This document shows, one piece after another, positions 1 through 4,657 of a stretch of 6,528 nt of DNA (its first letter is position 1; every line of letters begins with the position of its first letter). The notes under the pieces are model-generated. The model did no database searches, was not told the DNA's origin, and was given only the letters and a program-made list of their open reading frames with translations. Source of the stretch: Candidatus Falkowbacteria bacterium CG10_big_fil_rev_8_21_14_0_10_43_11 (lineage in GTDB: Bacteria > Patescibacteriota > Patescibacteriia > Patescibacteriales > XYC2-FULL-47-12); contig PFAS01000055.1 of assembly GCA_002778635.1 (NCBI GenBank), forward strand, positions 1 through 6,528, written 5' to 3'. The position numbers and the translations under genes were made by a program.

Positions 1-403
1 CCTCCTAGTTGTCGCAGTCGCGACACCACCTTTCACACTTAGCATAGATTTAGGGACCTTAATTGGTGATCAGGGCTGTTTCCCTTTTGACTAAATGGAG
101 CTTAGCCCCCATAGTCTGACTCCCGGATTACACCCGCAGGGATTCGGAGTTTGGCAAAAGACGGTATCCGAAGACCCGCCCTTTATCAGTGCTCTACCCC
201 CTACGGTCAGCATCCGAGGCTAGCCCAAAAGCTATTTCGAGGAGAACCAGCTATCGCCGAGTTCGATTGGAATTTCTCCGCTAACCACAACTCATCCCCA
301 AGTGTTGCACGGCTTGTGGGTTCGGTCCTCCTGCCGTCTTTCGACGACATTCAACCTGGTCATGGCTAGATCACCCGGCTTCGGGTCTTGTCCATGCGAC
401 ACT

Positions 404-452
404 CTTACAAATAAGGCAGGAGACTAAAAGGATCTCCTTCCTTATAAGTAAG
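404..452 (-). other. Elongated 23S hairpin (E. coli about 639-656)
   Basis: This 49-nt hairpin has three paired blocks, CTTAC with GTAAG, ATAAGG with CCTTAT, and GGAGA with TCTCC, separated by 2-nt internal loops and closed by a 9-nt loop. It replaces the short CTTAAC/GTTAAG hairpin of E. coli 23S, so it is elongation of an existing helix and not an interruption of conserved sequence. Confidence 0.6.
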
Positions 453-563
453 ATACGGGCTATTAACCCTCGCTTTCACTGCACATCTGCTCCAAACGGA
501 GCTTATGTCAGCCGCATAGAACAAACTCGTTGGCTCATTCTTCAATAGGCACACCGTCGCTCT

Positions 564-762
564 GTACCTCATTAATCGTTTATCATTAGTATCGCATATA
601 ATAATATTAATCTATAATCGACATAGTTAATTAGGTACATAGTTAATCAGTTACTTAGGGGTATTAAATTTACACTAACTAATTAACTAATCAACTAAGT
701 ACCTAATCAACTTCATTTAAATCATAATAAATTATAATTAATGGTAAACATTAAAGAAGTAC
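564..762 (-). other. Intervening-sequence-like insertion in 23S helix 25
   Basis: About 199 AT-rich bases interrupt the rRNA at the place of E. coli helix 25 (roughly 535-552), a known site of intervening sequences in other bacteria, for example Salmonella. They fold into one long irregular hairpin: an outer stem pairs 564-588 with 739-762 (beginning and ending in GTAC), and an inner stem pairs 626-652 with 685-711 (23 of 27 positions complementary, and some of the rest G-U). Conserved 23S sequence resumes on both sides and also pairs (CTTTGTAC with GTACAGAG), so the insertion extends the native helix. No protein is encoded in it. Excision by RNase III leaving a fragmented 23S is known for such elements; here it is inferred. 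Confidence 0.8.
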
Positions 763-824
763 AAAGCTTCGATTCCTTGTAGATATATGGTTTCAGGTAC
801 TATTTCATCTCCCTCTCCGGGATG

Positions 825-861
<37 letters not shown>

Positions 862-1020
862 ATCATTAAAAGTATTTAGCCTTGGAGCATAGTCGCTCCG
901 GATTCAGACGGGATTTCACGAGTCCCGCCTTACTTAAGAACATTTACCATAGAGTCGCAACCTCTTTCGCGTACTGGGCTATCACCGTCTTTGGCCGGTC
1001 TTTCCAGACCGCTCTGCTAG

Positions 1021-1163
1021 AAAAGTTGTATTTTTTTTTCTCTATCTTACCCGTTCCAGGGGGTAAACGTAAATGTCTTGCAACGCCCTGCAAACATATG
1101 GACCTGGGTCCTTTCCTAATCATCCCGATTGCTCGGAACAAGAAGTTTAGTTTACAAAGTTTA
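1021..1163 (-). other. Enlarged variable region of 23S domain I
   Basis: Between the conserved TCTGGAAAG block (about 1000-1008) and the GGAGGAGCC block (about 1163-1171) there are about 143 nt where E. coli has about 40 and Bacillus about 80 (E. coli roughly 260-300). A GTTGCAAGAC segment (1077-1086) looks like the usual GTTGTAGGAC of this region, which places the extra sequence on both sides of it. Small hairpins are visible: CCGA-GCAA-TCGG, GGACC-CA-GGTCC, and TTTACCC pairing with GGGTAAG. No coding frame or intron core motif was recognised. Confidence 0.55.
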
Positions 1164-1201
1164 GGCTCCTCCGCTTTCGCTCGCCACTACTAACGGAATA
1201 T

Positions 1202-1321
1202 AGCGCTACGCTTACGCTTCGCTAATCAATTACAAATTAACAATCATCAATTACGAATTTTAATTCGTAATTTTTAATTGATAGCTGTTTATTGATTAGT
1301 GCGGAGCGAAAGCGAAGCACT
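1202..1321 (-). other. Hairpin insertion in 23S domain I, near E. coli position 230
   Basis: About 120 nt separate two blocks that are adjacent in E. coli 23S (around 225-231): GGAAAAGAAA on the 5' side and GATTCC followed by GTAGCGGCGAGCG on the 3' side. The insert is a long hairpin. The GC-rich base pairs 1202-1230 with 1291-1321 (about 25 of 29 positions, with one 2-nt bulge). The AT-rich tip holds a perfect 10-bp palindrome around ACGAATT-TT-AATTCGT. Its 1262-1282 segment is present again, inverted, upstream of rpmF. The flanking rRNA is highly conserved, so this is an insertion and not normal length variation. Whether it stays in the ribosome or is cut out cannot be told from DNA. Confidence 0.75.
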
Positions 1322-1555
1322 GTTATTTTTTTCTTTTCCTCCGGGTACTAAGATGTTTCAGTTCCCCGGGTACTCGTCTCTTAGTTCTATGGATTCAAAC
1401 TAAGGACATCCCAACTTCATCGGGATAGGTTTCCCCATTCGGAAATCCCCGCGTCAAAGGTTGCTTGCCACCTCAGCGAGGCTTATCGCAGGCTGCTGCG
1501 TCCTTCATCGTCTTTTAATGTCTAGGCATCCACCATATACCCTTAAAACTCTTCA

Positions 1556-1576
1556 CCTTCCAGTTTTCATGGAAGG
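1556..1576 (-). other. Hairpin at the mature 23S 5' end
   Basis: CCTTCCA and TGGAAGG form a perfect 7-bp stem around a 7-nt loop, touching the predicted 5' end of 23S at about 1557. It may mark or compete with the processing stem that normally forms between 23S leader and trailer. The trailer is outside the window, so this cannot be tested here. Confidence 0.4.
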
Positions 1577-1618
1577 AATTTTTTCACCTTAAACTTAATT
1601 AATTTAGATGCTTATTAC

Positions 1619-1647
1619 TTATTACTACTTTATTACTACTTATTCAA
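1619..1647 (-). promoter_or_regulatory. Weak alternative promoter close to 23S
   Basis: TTGAAT (1647-1642), a 17-bp spacer and TAATAA (1624-1619) could start a transcript about 55 nt before 23S, downstream of the terminator. It would leave the boxA-like site untranscribed, so the two readings conflict. The region is low-complexity and this may be a chance match. Confidence 0.25.
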
Positions 1648-1660
1648 TTGTTAATGTGCA
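1648..1660 (-). promoter_or_regulatory. boxA-like antitermination element in 23S leader
   Basis: The minus strand reads TGCACATTAACAA, matching the E. coli rRNA boxA TGCTCTTTAACAA at 11 of 13 positions, about 90 nt upstream of mature 23S. boxA in RNA is bound by NusB with ribosomal protein S10; nusB lies 2.1 kb away. No boxB hairpin was recognised. A 13-nt match in AT-rich DNA can arise by chance. Confidence 0.45.
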
Positions 1661-1760
1661 TCGCGTCTGATTTCCCAACCAGCCAACAATAAATAGCAAA
1701 CAAAAAATTTTATGTGCTAATTACTGATTACTAGTTACTCGTTACTGAACAAAAGGTACT

Positions 1761-1783
1761 AAAAAACCGCCCGAGCGGCGGCT
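1761..1783 (-). terminator. Intrinsic terminator downstream of pilT
   Basis: On the minus strand CCGCC (1781-1777), loop GCTCG, GGCGG (1771-1767) are followed at once by six Ts (1766-1761). Wobble and A-T pairs extend the stem by about two. It can end the rpmF-nusB-rnc-pilT transcript and any RNA from the promoter at 1882-1909. Confidence 0.75.
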
Positions 1784-1875
1784 TGAATACACTAAAAATT
1801 AACGTGTTTCCTAACCGCCATTTTTTTCAAGGATGGTTAATATTTTCAACATATTTTTTAGCATTATTAACAGTG
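1761..1875 (-). ncRNA. Possible small RNA or leader RNA of about 110 nt
   Basis: The segment is bounded by the consensus promoter (start near 1875) and an intrinsic terminator ending near 1761. It has no convincing coding frame and does not resemble 5S, 4.5S/SRP, 6S or tmRNA. Three segments can pair in alternative ways: AACCATCC (1838-1831) with TGGCGGTT (1820-1813), the GGCGG of the latter with the CCGCC terminator arm (1781-1777), or that arm with the following GGCGG (1771-1767). It could be an independent small RNA, an attenuated 23S leader, or simply the pilT 3' UTR. Confidence 0.35.
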
Positions 1876-1881
1876 ATTACA

Positions 1882-1909
1882 ATTATATACTAATAAAAAT
1901 AGTTGTCAA
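1882..1909 (-). promoter_or_regulatory. Consensus sigma-70 promoter after pilT
   Basis: The minus strand has a perfect -35 TTGACA (1909-1904), a 16-bp AT-rich spacer, and a perfect -10 TATAAT (1887-1882), giving a start near 1875. It is the best promoter match in the window and points at the 23S gene about 320 nt downstream, as expected for an rRNA promoter. A terminator hairpin at 1761-1783 lies between it and 23S, so it either drives a short RNA or needs antitermination to reach the rRNA. Confidence 0.75.
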
Positions 1910-1914
1910 GCTTT

Positions 1915-2952
1915 TTAATCCAGTATCGCGTCAGTGGAATAAATGTCCATATTCTCCTTTGAAATCAGCCCTTCTTTCTGCAGATTCTTTAGGGCTTTGT
2001 CCATGCTAATCATCCCTATCTTACCGTTAGTTTCAATCACCGTTGGGATTTGGGTGATTTTATTTTCCCGAATTAAGTTGGACACCGCCGGCGTATTTAT
2101 TAAAACCTCCCTCGCCGCCACCCGCCCGCCCTTGATGTTTGGCACCAGCCGTTGAGAAAAAACCGCCGATAGCACCGAAGCCAGCTGTTGTTTTATCTGC
2201 GCCTGCTGATACGGCGGAAAAATATCAATAATGCGATCAATAGTTTGTGCCGCGCTGTAGGTATGCAAAGTCGCGAGCACCAAATGTCCGGTTTCGGCGA
2301 GCGTGATAGTCGCGGCGATAGTTTCCAAGTCGCGCATTTCGCCCACCATGATAATATCTGGATCTTGGCGGACGATATGCTTTAAACCCGCTTTAAACGA
2401 CAGCATGTCAGAGCCCAGTTCGCGCTGGATAACGATGCTTTGTTTTGGCTTAAAAAGAAATTCGATCGGATCTTCCAAAGTAATAATGTTTCTTTTTTGG
2501 TTTTGATTGATGTATTCAATCATGGCCGCGAGCGCTGTTGATTTGCCGCAGCCGGTCGGTCCGGTCATTAATATCAAACCCTGCTGCAACGACAACAAAT
2601 CGTAAGCTACTTTCGGTATGTTAAGCTCCTCCATACTGGGAATGTCGCTCAAAATAATGCGGGCGACCAAACCTAAATTTCCTTTTTCATAATGAACATT
2701 AATGCGAAAACGCTTTTTATCGGAAGTTTCATAAGACAGATCCAATTCCAAGTTCGTCTTTAATCGCTCCATTTGCGACGGGTTTAATAAAGAAAAAACT
2801 TGCTTTTCTATTTCTGACCGGATAACTTCCGGCTCTTGTTCTAAAATAGTCAGCATGCCGTCCACGCGCAAATACGGTTTAAGCCCGACGACTAAATGAA
2901 TGTCGGATGCTTTTTTAGCTACGGCGATTTGAAAAAGATTATTGATATTCAT
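1915..2952 (-). CDS. pilT: Type IV pilus retraction ATPase PilT
   Basis: PilT is the cytoplasmic hexameric ATPase that powers depolymerisation and retraction of type IV pili, used for twitching, attachment and DNA uptake. The 345-residue protein has the full family layout: an N-terminal PAS-like domain beginning near ASDIHL (15-20), Walker A GPTGCGKST (131-139), Asp box ITLEDPIEF (157-165), Walker B region DPDIIMVGEMRD (197-208) with its glutamate, His box TLHTYSA (228-234), and the C-terminal AVSNLIRE motif (289-296). That last motif corresponds to AIRNLIRE, which separates PilT from the assembly ATPase PilB. The length is normal. The ATG at 2952 is the only reasonable start; no good Shine-Dalgarno precedes it. 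It lies 73 nt after rnc and is probably co-transcribed. No other pilus gene is in the window. PilT versus the PilU paralogue cannot be settled without alignment. Confidence 0.93.
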   Translation of the reverse strand: MNINNLFQIAVAKKASDIHLVVGLKPYLRVDGMLTILEQEPEVIRSEIEKQVFSLLNPSQMERLKTNLELDLSYETSDKKRFRINVHYEKGNLGLVARIILSDIPSMEELNIPKVAYDLLSLQQGLILMTGPTGCGKSTALAAMIEYINQNQKRNIITLEDPIEFLFKPKQSIVIQRELGSDMLSFKAGLKHIVRQDPDIIMVGEMRDLETIAATITLAETGHLVLATLHTYSAAQTIDRIIDIFPPYQQAQIKQQLASVLSAVFSQRLVPNIKGGRVAAREVLINTPAVSNLIRENKITQIPTVIETNGKIGMISMDKALKNLQKEGLISKENMDIYSTDAILD

Positions 2953-2965
2953 AATGGGGATGGCC

Positions 2966-3024
2966 TTAATTGATAATTCGCTCGCCTCCCTAAAGCTCCG
3001 GCGAAGCGGGTAATTTTTAATTGA
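2966..3024. repeat. Palindromic repeat between rnc and pilT
   Basis: On the minus strand CGCTTCGCC (about 3008-3000) can pair with GGCGAGCG (about 2986-2979) with one bulge. AT-rich arms containing TCAATTA flank the GC-rich centre. The 15-mer at 3010-3024 is identical to 1267-1281 in the 23S insertion and to the complement of 4502-4516 upstream of rpmF. There is no T-tract, so it is not an evident terminator; it would lie in the rnc-pilT mRNA. Confidence 0.6.
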
Positions 3025-3025
3025 C

Positions 3026-3718
3026 TTACCAGCCTTTCTTTTTTAAAGCTTCCGCCGCCGCTTTTACCTGCGCCTCCTGTTTGCTCGTACCGTTGCCTTG
3101 AGCGATGAATTCATCGCCGATGTACGCGCCGACCGCAAAGTTTTTGGCGTGATCCGGCCCGTTCTCGGAAATTACGATGTAGTGGGGAGTAATGCCGTAA
3201 AGCTCCTGCGAGCGTTCCTGAAATTTGCTTTTGGGATCAAGATACAGTTCCCGCTCAATCACCTCGTCCAAATGGCATAAAATTTTACGGCTGATAAATT
3301 TTTTGGCGGCGTGCGATCCCTGATCCAGATAAACGGCGCCGATTATCGCTTCTACCGCGTCCGCCAAAATAAATTGCCGCGCTTTGCTGTTCGCGTCTTT
3401 GGATTCTCCCCGGCTTAAATACAAACTGTCTTCAATTTCTAAAGCTTCCGCCACTTGCGCGAGCATTTTAGCGTTGACCAAGCTCGCGCGCAGGTTGGTA
3501 AGATCGCCTTCCGGCTTGTCCGGAAATTTAAAATATAAATGTTCAGTCACAATTAATTCCAACACGGCGTCCCCTAAAAATTCCAAGCGCTCGTTATGGC
3601 TTAAAGCAAAACTAACATGTTCATTTAAATAAGAACGGTGCACCATCGCTTGCTTTAACAGCTCCTTGTTTTTAAAGCTTACGCCAATCGCCTCCTCCAA
3701 AGCTTCTATATTTTTCAT
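3026..3718 (-). CDS. rnc: Ribonuclease III
   Basis: RNase III is a dimeric Mg2+-dependent endonuclease that cuts double-stranded RNA; it processes the rRNA precursor and, in other bacteria, removes 23S intervening sequences. The 230-residue product has the catalytic RNase III domain (about 5-150) with the signature NERLEFLGDAVLE. Metal-site residues E43, D50, D120 and E123 correspond to E. coli E38, D45, D114 and E117. A C-terminal dsRNA-binding domain (about 160-228) starts at DPKSKFQERSQ and carries the KQEAQVKAAAEAL helix. The length is typical. I chose the ATG at 3718; a TTG two codons upstream (3724) would add two residues. No Shine-Dalgarno is visible before either. It follows nusB by 86 nt, in the likely rpmF-nusB-rnc-pilT operon, with its probable 23S substrate just downstream. 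Confidence 0.95.
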   Translation of the reverse strand: MKNIEALEEAIGVSFKNKELLKQAMVHRSYLNEHVSFALSHNERLEFLGDAVLELIVTEHLYFKFPDKPEGDLTNLRASLVNAKMLAQVAEALEIEDSLYLSRGESKDANSKARQFILADAVEAIIGAVYLDQGSHAAKKFISRKILCHLDEVIERELYLDPKSKFQERSQELYGITPHYIVISENGPDHAKNFAVGAYIGDEFIAQGNGTSKQEAQVKAAAEALKKKGW

Positions 3719-3728
3719 AAGCAAATAA

Positions 3729-3794
3729 ATTGCTCAATTGTTAAATTGTTCAATTGTTTATAATAACAATTTAGCAATATAACAATGCAACAAT
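3729..3794. repeat. AT-rich inverted repeat between nusB and rnc
   Basis: Two arms of about 30 nt built on the word CAATTGTT and its complement AACAATT (3729-3758 and about 3765-3794) are roughly three quarters complementary and fold as a long weak hairpin in the intergenic mRNA. No T-run follows on the minus strand, so it is not an obvious terminator. A weak promoter for rnc (TTGCAT and TATTAT, 19-bp spacing) could hide here but is not convincing. Confidence 0.5.
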
Positions 3795-3804
3795 AAAAAA
3801 ATAA

Positions 3805-4233
3805 TTAATTTTCGATTGAGTTTTCCATGTCTTTGTAAATCGCGCCTAAAACGCCGTTAACGAATTTGCCGCTACTTTCGCCGCCGTAAGCTTTGGCGAT
3901 TTCAATCGCCTCGTTAATCGCCACCCGCTCCGGTATGTCTTTATTAAACAGCATTTCGTAAATTCCCAAACGCAAAATATTACGGTCCACGGCGGTTATT
4001 TGCTCCAGCGGCCAGTCCGGCGCGTATTTGGCGATATATTGGTTAATCACGGCTAAATTTTTTATGACGCCGTTGACGGTTGCTTCTGAAAACCCTTCAT
4101 CGTCAAAACCGGGCGCGAACTCGCGCAAATTTTTTTGCAACAACGACTCTAAATTTTTTTCCCGCTGGCCGTTAAAATCCCACATGTACAAAGTTTGCAT
4201 GGCAACGGTGCGGGCTAAATGGCGGTTAGACAT
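3805..4233 (-). CDS. nusB: Transcription antitermination factor NusB
   Basis: NusB binds boxA RNA together with ribosomal protein S10 (NusE) and helps RNA polymerase read through rRNA operons. The 142-residue all-helical protein has the family's arginine-rich start, RHLARTVAMQTLY (4-16), which forms part of the RNA-binding face. The core segment APDWPLEQITAVDRNILR (71-88) and the C-terminal block PERVAINEAIEIAKAYGG to KFVNGVLGAI (101-132) are diagnostic. Length and termini are normal. The ATG at 4233 is the natural start; no Shine-Dalgarno is seen. It follows rpmF by 50 nt with an inverted repeat between them, and precedes rnc. A boxA-like site occurs in the 23S leader downstream, a plausible target of this protein. 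Confidence 0.93.
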   Translation of the reverse strand: MSNRHLARTVAMQTLYMWDFNGQREKNLESLLQKNLREFAPGFDDEGFSEATVNGVIKNLAVINQYIAKYAPDWPLEQITAVDRNILRLGIYEMLFNKDIPERVAINEAIEIAKAYGGESSGKFVNGVLGAIYKDMENSIEN

Positions 4234-4243
4234 AGAAATAAGT

Positions 4244-4341
4244 TAAAAGTCTATAAAGTCCGTAAAGTCGAAAGTCATATGTTTTAATGCTTTTTTTCTT
4301 TCTTTGACTTTAAGGACTTTTGACTTTTGACTTTAAGGACT
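4244..4341. repeat. AAAGTC-type inverted repeat spanning the rpmF 3' end
   Basis: The arm 4244-4276 (repeats of AAAGTC) is complementary to 4305-4341, which itself contains two direct copies of GACTTTAAGGACT (4306-4318 and 4329-4341). The right arm lies inside rpmF and the left arm in the rpmF-nusB gap, so the hairpin forms in the mRNA around the L32 stop codon. No good T-tract follows, so it may be an mRNA-processing or stability structure instead of a terminator. Confidence 0.6.
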
Positions 4342-4499
4342 AATCTGCCTTTATAATAGCCGCAATAAGAGCAAGCGGTGTGTTGTAAAATGGCTTTGCC
4401 GCATTGCGAGCAAACGGCTAATGACTGCTTTTTTAAAGCAAAATGCGAACGCCGCCTTCTTTTTTGGCTGCCGGTCCGTCTTTTTGTAGGTACTGACAT
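4284..4499 (-). CDS. rpmF: 50S ribosomal protein L32
   Basis: L32 (bL32) is a small zinc-ribbon protein of the large subunit that contacts 23S rRNA. The 71-residue product begins MSVPTKRRTG followed by an arginine-rich stretch (SQKRRRRSH), as usual for the family. It has the four-cysteine zinc ribbon C30-x2-C33 and C43-x2-C46, ending in the characteristic CGYYKGR (46-52). After this come about 19 lysine- and serine-rich residues, a tail longer than in many L32 proteins. Much of the tail (53-65) is encoded by a DNA repeat (4305-4341), suggesting it grew from repeat sequence. The ATG at 4499 is preferred over a TTG at 4505 because MSVP matches the family start. It is the first gene of the likely operon; the promoter is at 4548-4576. 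Confidence 0.92.
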   Translation of the reverse strand: MSVPTKRRTGSQKRRRRSHFALKKQSLAVCSQCGKAILQHTACSYCGYYKGRLVLKVKSQKSLKSKKEKKH

Positions 4500-4500
4500 A

Positions 4501-4545
4501 ATCAATTAAAAATTACGAATTAAAAATTTAAAATTTTTGTTGATT
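4501..4545. repeat. AT-rich palindromic repeat in the rpmF 5' UTR
   Basis: The segment 4501-4521 is the exact reverse complement of 1262-1282 at the tip of a 23S insertion, and its 15-nt core (4502-4516) matches 3010-3024 upstream of pilT. The adjoining AAATTTAAAATTT stretch makes the region self-complementary. It fills almost the whole predicted rpmF leader, up to the base next to the start codon. Confidence 0.65.
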
Positions 4546-4547
4546 TT

Positions 4548-4576
4548 AGTATAAATTATTATTGATTTTTTGGCAA
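4548..4576 (-). promoter_or_regulatory. Promoter of rpmF-nusB-rnc-pilT
   Basis: TTGCCA (4576-4571), an exact 17-bp spacer and TATACT (4553-4548) each match the sigma-70 consensus at five of six positions. The start would be near 4541, giving a leader of about 40 nt before the rpmF ATG. It lies just after the queA terminator, which supports a separate transcription unit. Confidence 0.65.
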
Positions 4577-4591
4577 ATACGAGGCGACATT

Positions 4592-4647
4592 AAAAAAGCA
4601 TTAAAACATTAAAACAAAAATGTTCTGGTGTTTTAATGTTTTCACGC
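4592..4647 (-). terminator. Intrinsic terminator of queA
   Basis: Beginning about 10 nt after the queA stop, 4647-4629 pairs with 4616-4598 on the minus strand: about 17 of 19 positions, including a perfect 12-bp block (AACATTAAAACA with its complement). A 12-nt loop separates the arms, and six Ts (4597-4592) follow at once. Confidence 0.85.
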
Positions 4648-4657
4648 TCTTGCGCTT

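Larger units (their letters stand above)
1577..1914 (-). promoter_or_regulatory. pilT-23S intergenic region and 23S leader
   Basis: This gene-free stretch of about 340 bases lies between the pilT stop and the 23S 5' end. In transcription order it holds a consensus promoter (1882-1909), a weakly paired region (1812-1840), an intrinsic terminator (1761-1783), four tandem TTACTNN units on the plus strand (1721-1748), a boxA-like site (1648-1660), and low-complexity TTATTAC repeats (about 1612-1644). No 16S end, tRNA or 5S rRNA is visible in it, so it is not an ordinary 16S-23S spacer. Confidence 0.7.

Noticed and set aside
1612..1748. CRISPR-like array
   Set aside because: The repeats are 7-nt heptamers without spacers; no CRISPR repeat length or cas gene is present.
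1740..1852. Leader peptides upstream of the terminator (a 40-codon frame from 1852 and a 9-codon frame 1821-1792)
   Set aside because: Neither has a ribosome binding site, the longer one runs through the terminator, and neither stop codon is placed as a classic attenuator needs.
1761..1875. 5S, SRP/4.5S, 6S or tmRNA in the promoter-terminator interval
   Set aside because: The length would fit 5S, but none of the conserved words of these RNAs is present.
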